From assembly GCA_947495295.1 (NCBI GenBank), contig CANLYJ010000002.1, positions 682,001-746,000 of the forward strand: a DNA stretch of 64,000 nt. Direction: 5' to 3'. This stretch comes from an uncultured Paracoccaceae bacterium (lineage in GTDB: Bacteria; Pseudomonadota; Alphaproteobacteria; Rhodobacterales; Rhodobacteraceae). The notes under the pieces were generated by a model that made no database searches, was not told where the DNA came from, and was given only the letters and a program-made list of their open reading frames with translations. Below are positions 32,806 to 43,644 of this stretch, in pieces; within the stretch, counting starts at the first letter, position 1, and each line of letters starts with the position of its first letter. The translations under genes and the position numbers were made by a program.

Positions 32806-33645
32806 ATGAGTCGTCAAATCATCGCATTGGCGTTGTTTAGCGCTGTATTGGGGGCCGGATCGGCCTTGGCCGAGGTCGAACGACTGCAACCAGACTTCAC
32901 ATTCAAGCGTGTCGGCGTGCCCTCGGGCAGCGCTGGTGGTAGAATAAATGTGCAGATTGATCCAACAGCGCCGCGCATTGAACCTGTCTATGCAGATCCC
33001 CCCCCCGAAGAGCCGACACCTGTTGCTGGGGGTGTCGCTGTGCCGCGCGCCTCGGGGGCTGAATGGTTCTGGGCCAACATTTCGCCTGAACTGGCGGGCG
33101 CAAACCCTGGCCGGGTCGCGGCAGCCCTGCAACAGATCAGCAATCCCCCCACCGGCAAGGGCGTATATACCCCCCGTTTGCAAAGCCTGCAGGATATCGC
33201 AAGCGAGCATGGTCTGGATATCTTGCGCGAAACGGTTGGCACCAATGTCTCGCCCGCTTTGGTCCTGGCTGTGATCTCGGTGGAAAGTGCGGGCCGTGTG
33301 AATGCCACCAGCAGCGCTGGTGCGCAGGGTCTGATGCAACTGATGCCGGATACTGCGACCCGTTTTGGTGTGACGGACAGTATGGATGCCAGTCAGAATA
33401 TCAAAGGTGGGGTTGCTTATCTGGTGTGGCTGTTGGACCATTTCGACAATGATCCATTGATGGCACTGGCTGGCTACAATTCAGGTGAAGGTAACGTGCG
33501 CAAACATAACGGCGTGCCGCCTTTCGCGGAAACCCGGGCCTATGTGCCCAAGGTGCTTGCTGCGTGGCAAGTGGCCAGCGGCCTTTGCAAGACAAGACCG
33601 CAGCTGATCAGCGATGCCTGCGTCTTTAACGTCAACGGAATCTGA
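32806..33645 (+). CDS. Lytic transglycosylase (SLT domain)
   Basis: Signal peptide; 'VISVESAGRVNATSSAGAQGLMQLMPDTATRFGV'; 'ALAGYNSGEGNV'. Confidence 0.93.
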   Translation: MSRQIIALALFSAVLGAGSALAEVERLQPDFTFKRVGVPSGSAGGRINVQIDPTAPRIEPVYADPPPEEPTPVAGGVAVPRASGAEWFWANISPELAGANPGRVAAALQQISNPPTGKGVYTPRLQSLQDIASEHGLDILRETVGTNVSPALVLAVISVESAGRVNATSSAGAQGLMQLMPDTATRFGVTDSMDASQNIKGGVAYLVWLLDHFDNDPLMALAGYNSGEGNVRKHNGVPPFAETRAYVPKVLAAWQVASGLCKTRPQLISDACVFNVNGI

Positions 33646-33654
33646 CATCACCTA

Positions 33655-33963
33655 TCAGACAGAAAACAGATCGTCCCATTCGGGGTGACGGCGGCGCTGC
33701 GCATTCACAAATGGGCAAAGGGGCATGATTTTGAACCCCTCATCGCGTGCCGCCACCAGCAGCTGTTCCAGCAAAATCAGCCCGATGCCCTGACCATTAT
33801 GGCCGTCGGCCACAACCGTATGATCAGCAATGACCAGTTTGGGCGACGCGACAGAATAGCCAAGCTCACTGACACCGCTGTCATGTTCAATGAAGTAGCG
33901 GCCCTTGCTGCCCGCAACTTCCTTTTTGATCACATGCTCAGACAAGTGTGGCCTGCGTTGCAT
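33655..33963 (-). CDS. GNAT-like N-acetyltransferase (COG2388 type)
   Basis: '[44 protein letters not shown]'. Confidence 0.82.
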   Translation of the reverse strand: MQRRPHLSEHVIKKEVAGSKGRYFIEHDSGVSELGYSVASPKLVIADHTVVADGHNGQGIGLILLEQLLVAARDEGFKIMPLCPFVNAQRRRHPEWDDLFSV

Positions 33964-34561
33964 CACGCAGCTCTTGTTCGGTGACGCCTTCTGCCGTCTC
34001 AACGATCTTTAAACCGCCGTCGACAACATCAAGCACACCAAGATTGGTGATGATCCGGTCCACAACACCTTTTCCCGTCAACGGTAGGGTGCATTCCTTC
34101 AACAGCTTGCTGTCGCCATGTTTGTTCGTGTGGTCCATCACAACGATGACCCGGCCAACACCGGCAACAAGGTCCATCGCACCGCCCATGCCCTTGACCA
34201 GCTTGCCGGGGATCATCCAGTTGGCCAGATCCCCGTTTTCGGCCACTTCCATGGCGCCCAGAATGGCGGCGGCGATCTTGCCGCCCCGGATCATGCCAAA
34301 GGATGTGGCACTGTCAAAATAGGCTGTGCGGTTCAACTCCGTGATCGTCTGCTTGCCGGCATTGATCAGGTCGGGGTCCTCCTCACCTTCATACGGGAAA
34401 GGACCCATGCCCAGCATACCGTTTTCCGATTGCAGGGTGATGTCCTTGTCACCCACATAGTTGGCAACCAGCGTCGGGATGCCGATGCCAAGGTTCACAT
34501 ACATGCCGTCTTCAAGTTCCTGCGCGGCCCGCGCGGCCATCTGATTGCGATCCCAAGGCAT
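33938..34561 (-). CDS. scoB: 3-oxoacid CoA-transferase subunit B
   Basis: [49 protein letters not shown]. Confidence 0.95.
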   Translation of the reverse strand: MPWDRNQMAARAAQELEDGMYVNLGIGIPTLVANYVGDKDITLQSENGMLGMGPFPYEGEEDPDLINAGKQTITELNRTAYFDSATSFGMIRGGKIAAAILGAMEVAENGDLANWMIPGKLVKGMGGAMDLVAGVGRVIVVMDHTNKHGDSKLLKECTLPLTGKGVVDRIITNLGVLDVVDGGLKIVETAEGVTEQELRDATQATLV

Positions 34562-35265
34562 TATGCGTCCTCCCGCTTGCGCGTCGTGCGCTGTTCGATC
34601 CGTTTTTCATGTTCGCCCTGAATGATGCGGTGCACATAGATGCCGGGCAGGTGGATATTGTCGGGGTCTAACTCGCCCTTGGCCACGATCTCTTCCACCT
34701 CAACCACGCAGGTCTTGCCACACATGGCGGCGGGCGGGTTGAAGTTGCGGGCGGTCTTGCGGAAGATCAGGTTGCCAGTTTCATCCGCTTTCCAGGCTTT
34801 GACAATGGCCAGATCGGCAAAAATGCCTTCTTCCATTATATATGTCTCGCCGTTGAAATCCTTATGTTCCTTACCATCTGCGATAACGGTGCCGACGCCG
34901 GTTTTGGTGTAAAAGCCGGGGATGCCGCAGCCACCGGCGCGCATCCGTTCGGCCAGCGTGCCTTGGGGGTTGAATTCAAGCTCCAACTCGCCCGACAGAT
35001 ACTGGCGCATGAACTCGGCATTCTCGCCCACGTAAGAGCTGATCATCTTTTTGACCTGACGGGTCTGCAACAGGATGCCGATGCCAAAATCATCAACACC
35101 CGCGTTGTTGGATGCAAAGGTCAGATCCTTGGTGCCCGCATCCTTGATCGCGTCCAACAGAAGTTCCGGAATGCCGCACAGGCCGAAACCACCAGCGGCA
35201 ATAAACATGCCGTCAAAAAGGAGGCCATCAAGTGCCTCTGCCGCGGATCCATAGATTTTCTTCAT
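34561..35265 (-). CDS. scoA: 3-oxoacid CoA-transferase subunit A
   Basis: [55 protein letters not shown]-type motif (read as [21 protein letters not shown]). Confidence 0.95.
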   Translation of the reverse strand: MKKIYGSAAEALDGLLFDGMFIAAGGFGLCGIPELLLDAIKDAGTKDLTFASNNAGVDDFGIGILLQTRQVKKMISSYVGENAEFMRQYLSGELELEFNPQGTLAERMRAGGCGIPGFYTKTGVGTVIADGKEHKDFNGETYIMEEGIFADLAIVKAWKADETGNLIFRKTARNFNPPAAMCGKTCVVEVEEIVAKGELDPDNIHLPGIYVHRIIQGEHEKRIEQRTTRKREDA

Positions 35266-35341
35266 CACGTTGTTCCCCTGCCTTGCTTGAAAAGGTTCTG
35301 GCAAGCGGGCAGGGGAGAGTCAATCGCCGCAGTGCGGCAAG

Positions 35342-35767
35342 TCAGGTGGGCACGGCGTCTTCACGATACTGGGCCAGGAATTCCGCGGATGGCGGGATCG
35401 GCGTGATCACGTCCAGCATGATGCCATTGGGATCGATGCCGATGAAATGCCGTTGGCCATGGGGTTCGTCGCGCAGGGGCTGTACGATTTCCATACCATT
35501 AGCGATGCATTTTGCATGGACATTATCCACATTATCGACTTCGAAACTGATCATCATACCCTTGGTCACGCCCTGACCAGCCGTTGGGATAGTATCGTGC
35601 CACGCGTCCAGAACGGCCAGATTGGTGGTTGGCGTCCCTTTTGATTGCAGGTGGACATACCAGTCGCTGTCAAAGGCAGGTTCGAAGTCAAAGTGCTTGC
35701 AATAGAAATCGGCGGTCGCACTGACATCAGTGACCTGGATCAGCGGATAGAATTGCGTGATTTTCAT
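35342..35767 (-). CDS. Glyoxalase/bleomycin-resistance (VOC) family protein
   Basis: 'FYPLIQVTDVSATADFYCKHFDFEPAFDSDWYVHL'. Confidence 0.88.
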   Translation of the reverse strand: MKITQFYPLIQVTDVSATADFYCKHFDFEPAFDSDWYVHLQSKGTPTTNLAVLDAWHDTIPTAGQGVTKGMMISFEVDNVDNVHAKCIANGMEIVQPLRDEPHGQRHFIGIDPNGIMLDVITPIPPSAEFLAQYREDAVPT

Positions 35768-35791
35768 GGCTTGTCTTTCCTTCCATTAAAA

Positions 35792-35808
35792 ACATACAGT
35801 GTGTTTGT
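35792..35808. promoter_or_regulatory. Putative TetR operator O1 (imperfect)
   Basis: ACATACAGTGTGTTTGT; resembles O2 30 bp away. Confidence 0.65.
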
Positions 35809-35821
35809 AGGTTACCTATAA

Positions 35822-35838
35822 ACATACAGGCTGTATGT
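35822..35838. promoter_or_regulatory. Putative TetR operator O2, perfect palindrome abutting the tetR ATG
   Basis: ACATACAG-G-CTGTATGT, 8-bp perfect arms. Confidence 0.8.
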
Positions 35839-36414
35839 ATGCAAGAAAAAAGACAAACCAATGCCGCCCGAAGCGAAGCCATGCGCGCCCGGCTTTTGGC
35901 TGCGGCGCGGAAACTCTTTGCAGATCAGGGGTTTGCTGAAACGGGCACGCCGCAGATCGTGAAAGAGGCCGATGTCACACGCGGCGCGCTTTATCATCAC
36001 TTTGCAGATAAGACGGCGCTGTTCCGCACCGTGGTTGAAGCTGAAGCACAGAGCGTGTCGCAAGAAATTCAGGCTGCCGCCGGATCATCCTCGACCGACC
36101 TGGACGATGGCGCGCGTGCATTTTTTAAGGCGATGTCGGTGCCGGGCCGGGTCAGAATACTGTTGCGGGACGGTCCCGCGGTGCTTGGTCATACCGAAAT
36201 GAACCGGATTGATGCGGGCGCTGGCGGCAGTACGTTGCTGGCGGCGCTGGAAATCTGGCGCGCCGATCTTGCAGAACCGGTACGGCAACGACTTGCCGCA
36301 CTACTCTCCGCAGCTTTCGATCGCGCCGCACTTGCCATTGCCGAAGGTGATGACGTTGCACCATGGCTGGACGCAATCAGCGCCTTGTCAGAAGGAACGA
36401 TTGAGCCGCGCTAG
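35839..36414 (+). CDS. TetR/AcrR-family transcriptional regulator
   Basis: RARLLAAARKLFADQGFAETGTPQIVKEADVTRGALYHHFADKTALF. Confidence 0.94.
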   Translation: MQEKRQTNAARSEAMRARLLAAARKLFADQGFAETGTPQIVKEADVTRGALYHHFADKTALFRTVVEAEAQSVSQEIQAAAGSSSTDLDDGARAFFKAMSVPGRVRILLRDGPAVLGHTEMNRIDAGAGGSTLLAALEIWRADLAEPVRQRLAALLSAAFDRAALAIAEGDDVAPWLDAISALSEGTIEPR

Positions 36415-36416
36415 GC

Positions 36417-39008
36417 TTACTTCTTGGCCGCGGCTTTTTTCTTGGGTGCGGCTTTCTTTTTCGCGGCTGGCTTCTTTTTGGTTACCTTCTTGCCGGATTT
36501 TGCGGCCCGCGCATCGATCAGGTCTACCGCCTGCGCCATGGTCAGGTCAGCCGGTTCAATCGTGTCGGGGATCGTCGCGTTGATCTTTTCCCATTTCACA
36601 TAAGGCCCATATTTGCCGTCATATATATTGACGGGGCCGCCCGCCTCGGGATGTTCGCCCAATTCGTGGATTGGCACGGCCGCCTTGCCCCGGTTGCCGC
36701 GCGCGGCCTTCTTTTCTGCCAAAAGCTGGACCGCGTGGTTCATGCCGACGGTCCACACGTCTTCTATCGTAGGCAGATTGGCATTTGTGCCACCCTTGAA
36801 CGATGTGTTCTCGGCATGCTTGAGGTAGGGGCCATAGCGCCCCAGATTGGCCCAGACATTCACCCCATCCTCGGGATGTTCGCCAATCAGGCGGGGCAGT
36901 TCCAGCAGGCGCAGGGCTTCTGGCAACCCGATCTCTTCGGGGTTCCAGCCTTCGGGAACGCCCGTGCGGGGCGGCTTTTTGTTATCTTCAGTCACCTGAC
37001 CACGCTGGACGTAGGGGCCAAACCGGCCCTTGAACACGCGGATCTCATCCCCCTGATCCTCGCCCAGCAATTTGCCATCGGGTGGAATGGCGGACGCCTC
37101 TGCCTCCGGGTCGGGCGGGCCGAACGGGCGGGTGTAGCGGCATTCGGGATAGTTCGAACAACCGATGAAGGCACCACCAGATCGCGCAGTGCGCATCGAC
37201 AACCGGCCCGCCCCGCAATTGGGGCAAAGGCGGGGGTCGCCGCCATCTTCCAGTGGCGGAAACAGATGCGGCTCCAGCACCTCGTTGATTTTTTCCAGCA
37301 CCTCGGTGATGCGCAGATCGGCGGTTTCGGCAATGGCGGCTGAAAAATCGCGCCAGAACTGGCCCAACACCTGTTTATAGTCGGCATCGCCTGCGCTGAC
37401 CTCATCCAACTGGTTTTCCAGATCGGCAGTGAAATCATAACCGATATATTTGCGGAAATAATTGGTCAGGAAGGCCGTGACCAACCGCCCCTTATCCTGC
37501 GGGATCAGGCGGTTCTTGTCCTTTTCCACATACCCGCGATCCTGAATTGTTGTCACGATAGACGCATAGGTGGATGGGCGGCCGATCCCCAACTCTTCCA
37601 TCCGTTTGACCAGCGTCGCCTCGGTATAGCGGGGCGGGGGCTGGGTGAAATGTTGTTCAGGATCGACGGATTTTTTCTCGGCTTTTTCGCCCTCGGCCAA
37701 TTGGGGCAGGCGCTTGTCGTCATCATCAACGACGCTGTCATCCTTGCCTTCCTCGTAGACGGCGATGAACCCGTCAAAGACCATGACCTGCCCATTGGCG
37801 CGCAGGATGACCTGTTCGTCCGCGCTGGCCACATCCACGACCGTGCGTTCCAGGCGGGCCGCTGCCATCTGGCTGGCCATGGTGCGTTTATAGATCAGAT
37901 CATACAGCTTGCGCTGATCGCTATCGGCGATTTTCGCGGCACCCGTATCAACCGACATTTCTGTCGGGCGGATACATTCATGGGCTTCCTGCGCGTTCTT
38001 GGCCTTGTTTTTATAGATGCGCGGCTGGTCGGGGACATATTTGTCGCCGAATTTCGCCTTGATGGCATCGCGCGCGCCGGTCACGGCCTCGGGTGCCATA
38101 TCAATGCCATCGGTCCGCATATAGGTGATCAGCCCGGCCTCATAAAGCCGCTGGGCCACTGACATGGTCTGCCGCGCGCCCATGCCGAACTTGCGGCTCG
38201 CCTCTTGCTGCAGGGTCGATGTCATGAAGGGCGGAGAGGGGTTGCGGGTGGCGGGTTTCGCTTCAACTGATTTGATGGTCAGATCGCGGGAATTGATCGC
38301 CTGCACGGCCATTTCGGCCTGGGTCGCATTCTCCAGATCGAATTTATCCAGCTTCTTGCCCGCCAGCGTGGTCAGGCGCGCCTCAAACGTCTGACCGCGT
38401 GGGTTTTGCAGCAAGGCTTTGACGGACCAGTATTCGCGGGCGCGGAAGGCTTCGATCTCCATCTCGCGCTCAACGATGATACGCAGGCAGACAGATTGGA
38501 CACGGCCCGCGGATTTGGCACCGGGCAGCTTGCGCCACAGCACGGGCGACAGGTTGAAGCCGACCAGATAATCCAGCGCACGGCGGGCCAGATAAGCCTC
38601 GACCAGTGGCTGGTCGACCTGGCGCGGGTTGGCCATCGCGTCGGTAACAGCGGTTTTGGTGATCGCGTTAAAAACAACGCGGCTGATGGGTGTGTCTTTC
38701 TTGATCGCTTTCTTGGCGACAAGCGCCTCTGTCAGGTGCCAGCTGATCGCCTCGCCCTCGCGGTCGGGGTCAGTGGCAAGGATCAGTTCGTTGTCGCCTT
38801 TAAGCGCATCAACGATGGCCTTGATGTGCTTTTTGCTGTCCGACGCGATTTCCCATTTCATGTCGAAATCGTCGTCTGGCAGCACGGATCCGTCTTTTGG
38901 CGGCAGGTCACGCACATGGCCATAGGACGCCAATACCGTGTAATCGTTGCCGAGATATCCGTTTATTTTCTTGGCCTTAGCAGGGGACTCGACGACGACG
39001 ACTGGCAT
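36417..39008 (-). CDS. topA: DNA topoisomerase I
   Basis: MPVVVVESPAKAKKINGYLG; ATDPDREGEAISWHL; YMRTDG; zinc finger and Lys/Ala-rich tail. Confidence 0.98.
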   Translation of the reverse strand: MPVVVVESPAKAKKINGYLGNDYTVLASYGHVRDLPPKDGSVLPDDDFDMKWEIASDSKKHIKAIVDALKGDNELILATDPDREGEAISWHLTEALVAKKAIKKDTPISRVVFNAITKTAVTDAMANPRQVDQPLVEAYLARRALDYLVGFNLSPVLWRKLPGAKSAGRVQSVCLRIIVEREMEIEAFRAREYWSVKALLQNPRGQTFEARLTTLAGKKLDKFDLENATQAEMAVQAINSRDLTIKSVEAKPATRNPSPPFMTSTLQQEASRKFGMGARQTMSVAQRLYEAGLITYMRTDGIDMAPEAVTGARDAIKAKFGDKYVPDQPRIYKNKAKNAQEAHECIRPTEMSVDTGAAKIADSDQRKLYDLIYKRTMASQMAAARLERTVVDVASADEQVILRANGQVMVFDGFIAVYEEGKDDSVVDDDDKRLPQLAEGEKAEKKSVDPEQHFTQPPPRYTEATLVKRMEELGIGRPSTYASIVTTIQDRGYVEKDKNRLIPQDKGRLVTAFLTNYFRKYIGYDFTADLENQLDEVSAGDADYKQVLGQFWRDFSAAIAETADLRITEVLEKINEVLEPHLFPPLEDGGDPRLCPNCGAGRLSMRTARSGGAFIGCSNYPECRYTRPFGPPDPEAEASAIPPDGKLLGEDQGDEIRVFKGRFGPYVQRGQVTEDNKKPPRTGVPEGWNPEEIGLPEALRLLELPRLIGEHPEDGVNVWANLGRYGPYLKHAENTSFKGGTNANLPTIEDVWTVGMNHAVQLLAEKKAARGNRGKAAVPIHELGEHPEAGGPVNIYDGKYGPYVKWEKINATIPDTIEPADLTMAQAVDLIDARAAKSGKKVTKKKPAAKKKAAPKKKAAAKK

Positions 39009-39113
39009 GGGAATCCTTTTAAACGACGCGGGCGTTGTGAACGCGCAAGATGTGGCGTCTGTTTAGGAAATGTCAATGCGGCGAAGTTCTTTTCAGGTTT
39101 GGCTGGCGCAAAG

Positions 39114-40253
39114 TCACACAACGCGCGACAGCAGACCACCCGCCTGACGTGCAATTTTGCCTTCCAGTTCAAGGTCGACCAAGGCGGGTGAAACCGCCGT
39201 GGCGGATGCCGCCATATCCCGCAGCAACTGATCCTCTGCAACTGGTGTGGGTCCCAGCCGCGACAGGATTTGATCATGCAACGCGGCAGTATCGCGCAAG
39301 CTGCGTTCAGGCGGCTTTGCTTCTGGTAGTGGCAATTCAGGTGCGATGTCGTCCTGTAACGGTTGCCCCACAGCTTCGATCACGTCGCTGGCGTTGCGCA
39401 CCAATGTGGCCCCGTCGCGCAGCAGCATGTTGCAACCTGACGCGCGGGCGTCAAACGGGTGCCCGGGCACCGCCAGCACATCGCGGGCCTGGTCCAGCGC
39501 GTTGCGCGCAGTGATCAGGCTGCCGGATTTTGCTGCCGCCTCTACCACGACAACGGCTTCCGACAGGCCCGAGATGATCCTGTTACGCGCAGGAAAGTGC
39601 CGGGCCTGCGGTTGCATGCCCATGGGCATTTCCGACACGCGTAGCCCATTTTTGGCAATGTCATGTGTTAATTGTGTGTTTTCAACGGGATAGATAACGT
39701 CAACGCCCCCGGCCTGCACCGCAATTGTCCCACCCGCCAACGATCCGTGATGGGCGGCGGTATCAATGCCGCGCGCCAGCCCCGAGACAACGGCAAAACC
39801 TTCATTGGTCAGTTCCTCGGCCAATCGTTTGGCCATACGGGTGCCCAATGATGAGGCGTTGCGCGCACCAACGATTGCGATCATCCGTCGCGTCAACAAA
39901 GCCACATCACCGATGGCCCATAAAAGAGGGGGCGCATCGGCAATGTCGGTGAGTGACCTTGGGTAGAATGCCTGCCCTTCGATCAGCAGTTGCGCACCTG
40001 CGGTCTTGCCTGCCTTCATCTCTGCCAGAACCACATTTTCGGGACAGGTCTGATAGTCATCAACCCCGGCTGCCCGCGCGATTTCCGGCAATATTTGCAA
40101 TGCGTTAGCAGCGCTGCCGTGTTCTGCCAGCAGCCTGCGATATGTCGCTACGCCAACCCGGCGAGAGCGCAATAGGCGGAGCCGGTTGACCGTATCCTCT
40201 TCCGTGGTGGGTAGGAGTGGGGGGTGAGTGGAAGATTGGTGTTTTCCGGTCAT
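39114..40253 (-). CDS. dprA: DNA processing protein DprA
   Basis: IVGARNASSLGTRMAKRLAEELTNEGFAVVSGLARGIDTAAHHGSL. Confidence 0.95.
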   Translation of the reverse strand: MTGKHQSSTHPPLLPTTEEDTVNRLRLLRSRRVGVATYRRLLAEHGSAANALQILPEIARAAGVDDYQTCPENVVLAEMKAGKTAGAQLLIEGQAFYPRSLTDIADAPPLLWAIGDVALLTRRMIAIVGARNASSLGTRMAKRLAEELTNEGFAVVSGLARGIDTAAHHGSLAGGTIAVQAGGVDVIYPVENTQLTHDIAKNGLRVSEMPMGMQPQARHFPARNRIISGLSEAVVVVEAAAKSGSLITARNALDQARDVLAVPGHPFDARASGCNMLLRDGATLVRNASDVIEAVGQPLQDDIAPELPLPEAKPPERSLRDTAALHDQILSRLGPTPVAEDQLLRDMAASATAVSPALVDLELEGKIARQAGGLLSRVV

Positions 40254-40634
40254 CCCGTAAGCTCCGCCGTATTGCCTCATCAGGTCTAGATCGACAGAGT
40301 TAATGAGGTATGAACAGTGCAGGCATGGATGCGAATAAAAACCCGATAAAAGTCTTAATATACTGATCTCATTGATAATTGCGCGGTGCATCGGAGACCG
40401 GGAATATGTGACGATCATGGCCGATCCAGTCCGCCGCGTGCGTCAACCTCCCCATAAATAGTGGGGTCATGCGGCCAAACTGACGGGGCCGGTCGGTCGG
40501 ACCCCGCAATGCCAATATGTAAACGATTCGTCCGTGGCGGTTTTGACCGGTCTGCAAAGCGTCGGCCACACGTCGGCAAAACGTCGGACCCCACCGAACG
40601 GTCCCCCCGCATGAACAGGGCGCCCGGTCCTGGA

Positions 40635-41090
40635 TCAAAGTGTAAACTTCTTGCACAGGGCTGTTTCGGTCTCGCGGTAGGTTCGAAACCCCATCGCCTC
40701 GTAATAGGCCAGGCCGCCGGAATTGCTGCGCCCGATCGTGGCGTCGATATGGGCCAGCCCGGCATCGGTGGCGGCCTGACATGTGACGGAGAACAGCGCC
40801 TTGCCGACCCCCTGTCTTGCCGCATCGGGGTGAATATGGGTGCCAATGATCCCCCAGCCTGGCGTCACGTCATAGATATTGCCCGGCCCGGCAAGCTTGA
40901 GCGATTGCAACCCCATGATGGTGCCGTCGATCTCGACCACCGAGCATCGGATGCCATCGGCGCCGGCGATGTAGTGGTTCAGGGCATAATCGACATCATC
41001 GGGGGATGTACGCAGACCGGCGGCAGTCAGTGTGGTCAACACATTGCTGATGCCGGTGGCATCGTCAGGTACTGCGGGGCGAATATTCAT
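40635..41090 (-). CDS. GNAT N-acetyltransferase
   Basis: 'GWGIIGTHIHPDAARQGVGKALF…LAYYEAMGFRTYRE'. Confidence 0.85.
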   Translation of the reverse strand: MNIRPAVPDDATGISNVLTTLTAAGLRTSPDDVDYALNHYIAGADGIRCSVVEIDGTIMGLQSLKLAGPGNIYDVTPGWGIIGTHIHPDAARQGVGKALFSVTCQAATDAGLAHIDATIGRSNSGGLAYYEAMGFRTYRETETALCKKFTL

Positions 41091-41140
41091 GGGGTGTCTC
41101 CTTGGTGTGCGCGTCGGTGGGCACAGGTTTCACGGCCATC

Positions 41141-42562
41141 TTACGCCGCCGCCCCGCCAACGGTCAGCCCGCCGATCATCAGGCTTGGCTGGCCGACGCC
41201 GACAGGCACCCATTGGCCTGCTTTGCCGCAATTCCCAATGCCCGGATCAAGGGCCAGATCATTCCCGATGCCCCGGATCTGTTTCAGGGCCGTTGCCCCG
41301 TCACCGATCAGGGTCGCCCCTTTGACCGGGGCGCCGACAACGCCGTTTTTGACGCGGTAAGCCTCTGTGCAGCTGAACACGAATTTGCCATTGGTGATAT
41401 CGACCTGACCGCCACCAAAGCCCACCGCATAGATCCCGTCTTTCAGATCAGCGACCAGTGCTTCGGGCGGAGTATCCCCGGCCAGCATATAGGTGTTGGT
41501 CATCCGTGGCATTGGCGCATGGGCATAGCTTTCGCGCCGTCCATTCCCCGTGGGGGCAACCCCCATCAGACGCGCATTCTGCCGGTCTTGCATATAGCCG
41601 ACCAGCACCCCGTCTTCGATCAGGGTATTCTTGGCGCTGGGGGTCCCTTCGTCATCGACAGTGATCGACCCGCGCCGATTAGGGATCGTGCCGTCATCCA
41701 ACACGGTGACCCCTTTGGCCGCGATCTGCTGACCCATCAGCCCGGCAAAGGCGGATGATCCCTTGCGGTTGAAATCACCTTCCAACCCATGTCCGATGGC
41801 CTCGTGCAGCAGGATACCGGGCCAGCCGGGGCCAAGGACAACGTCCATCACACCCGCAGGGGCGGGTTCGGCATCAAGGTTCACCAGGGCGATGCGCAAA
41901 GCCTCGCGCGCGACGGGTTCCCAATGGTCACGCCCGATCAGCCCGATCAGGCCCGCACGCCCGCCGCCGCCCATGGAGCCACTTTCGCGTTTGCCGTTCT
42001 CTTCGACGATCACGCTGATGTTCAGTCGCGACATGGGGCGGGTATCGGTGACAAGCGTGCCTTCGGGGCGCAGAATCAGTACCTCCTGATGCGATGCGGC
42101 GATTGTCGCACTGACCTGCACGACGCGGGGGTCGAGCCCGCGGGCAAAGGCATCAATGTCGCGCAACACATCAATCTTGGCGGGAAATGTCGCCTGCAAC
42201 ATCGGGTCATCATCGCTGTAAAGCTTGCGATTGGTGCCTGCGGGGGCGGCGGCCATTGTGCCCCCACCGTCGCCTACGGCCAGGCGGGCGGTGGACACGG
42301 CCCGTTTCAGCGCATGTTCGTCGATGGTTGTGGAATGGGCATAACCGGCAGTTTCACCTTTCACAGCGCGCAAACCAAACCCTTCAGAGGCATCAAAACT
42401 GGCGTTTTTGACCCGGCCATCATCGAAAGACAGGACCTCGGATTTGCGGCGTTCGAGGAAGAGTTCGCCATCATCGGCGCCTTGCGTCGCCTCCCGTAGC
42501 AGGGCCAGAGCGGTGTCCTGATCGAGATTGGTCTCAAAGGGCAGAAAGGGGTCAGCAGACAT
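41141..42562 (-). CDS. tldD: Metalloprotease-related TldD
   Basis: GWPGILLHEAIGHGLEGDFNRKGSSAFAG (HExxxH); 'IPNRRGSITVDDEGTPS'. Confidence 0.96.
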   Translation of the reverse strand: MSADPFLPFETNLDQDTALALLREATQGADDGELFLERRKSEVLSFDDGRVKNASFDASEGFGLRAVKGETAGYAHSTTIDEHALKRAVSTARLAVGDGGGTMAAAPAGTNRKLYSDDDPMLQATFPAKIDVLRDIDAFARGLDPRVVQVSATIAASHQEVLILRPEGTLVTDTRPMSRLNISVIVEENGKRESGSMGGGGRAGLIGLIGRDHWEPVAREALRIALVNLDAEPAPAGVMDVVLGPGWPGILLHEAIGHGLEGDFNRKGSSAFAGLMGQQIAAKGVTVLDDGTIPNRRGSITVDDEGTPSAKNTLIEDGVLVGYMQDRQNARLMGVAPTGNGRRESYAHAPMPRMTNTYMLAGDTPPEALVADLKDGIYAVGFGGGQVDITNGKFVFSCTEAYRVKNGVVGAPVKGATLIGDGATALKQIRGIGNDLALDPGIGNCGKAGQWVPVGVGQPSLMIGGLTVGGAAA

Positions 42563-42742
42563 GGGAAATCCTTTGGTCCGGGCAACAGGGGCGGAAAAAG
42601 CGTCTGTTTGCCGCAACACGGGTTCTTGAGTTGTGAGACAGGATATGGGACATGGGGCGCGATATACAATGGGAATCCGTCGGTTTGCTCGGCGGGTCCG
42701 CCAGGGAGCCGCGCGTCACGCGCCACGATGTTAGGGTAAAAT

Positions 42743-43561
42743 ATGCGACTGAAAACCTTTGCAACTTCACTGTGGACCACGGCTGGTCTGATCATCGCCG
42801 GATCATCGGCCATGGCGCAGGATGTGAATCAGGAACTGGAGATTGTGGGCGTTCCACAGCCCGGCGGCACGGGGTTTCAGCCTGCGGCAACAGAACTGGC
42901 CCGCGATGTGCAATGGCTGGATGGGATGTTGCTGGTCGTGATTACCGCGATTTCGCTGTTTGTGACCGGCCTGCTGGTCTGGGTCGCTGTGCGCTATAAC
43001 GAGAAACGGAACCCGAACCCAGCCGGTTTCACCCATAACTCGCCGCTTGAGGTCGCATGGACTGTCGTGCCGATTGTTATTCTGGTCTTTATCGGGGCGT
43101 TCTCGCTGCCGGTTTTGTTCAAGCAGCAGGAAATACCGGAGGCGGATATCACGATTAAGGTGACCGGGTATCAGTGGTACTGGGGCTATGAATACGAAGA
43201 TGAAGGTGTTCAGTTCGAAAGCTTCATGCTGGCACGCGATGAACTGGAAGAATTCGGCTACAGCCAGGACGAATATCTGCTGGCGACGGATACGGCGGTT
43301 GTCGTTCCGGTTGGTGCGACGATTGTGATGAATGTTACCGGTGCGGATGTGATCCACTCCTGGACGATCCCGGCCTTTGGGGTCAAGCAGGATGCAGTCC
43401 CCGGCCGTCTGGCGCAGCTATGGTTTGCCGCAGAGCGTGAAGGCATCTATTTCGGCCAATGCTCAGAGCTTTGCGGTAAGGACCACGCCTATATGCCGAT
43501 CACCGTCAAAGTTGTCAGTCAGGAATCCTATGACGCATGGCTGGCGGAAGCCACATCCTAA
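42743..43561 (+). CDS. ctaC: Cytochrome c oxidase subunit II
   Basis: [63 protein letters not shown]. Confidence 0.97.
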   Translation: MRLKTFATSLWTTAGLIIAGSSAMAQDVNQELEIVGVPQPGGTGFQPAATELARDVQWLDGMLLVVITAISLFVTGLLVWVAVRYNEKRNPNPAGFTHNSPLEVAWTVVPIVILVFIGAFSLPVLFKQQEIPEADITIKVTGYQWYWGYEYEDEGVQFESFMLARDELEEFGYSQDEYLLATDTAVVVPVGATIVMNVTGADVIHSWTIPAFGVKQDAVPGRLAQLWFAAEREGIYFGQCSELCGKDHAYMPITVKVVSQESYDAWLAEATS

Positions 43562-43567
43562 AGCGGC

Positions 43568-43626
43568 GATGGGTCAAGACCCATCTTACGACAGATCAAC
43601 CCCGTAAGATGGGTTTCAACCCATCC
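43568..43626. repeat. Inverted pair of REP-like palindromes (BIME-like), copies 2 and 3
   Basis: GATGGGTcaagACCCATCTTAC (43568-43589) and GTAAGATGGGTttcaACCCATC (43604-43625) in opposite orientation. Confidence 0.88.
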
Positions 43627-43644
43627 TGATTTTCCAGGTACTGC

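Noticed and set aside
40369-40782. 137-aa minus-strand ORF overlapping the GNAT gene and the dprA upstream gap
   Set aside because: Overlaps the GNAT coding region in another frame and has no recognisable domain.
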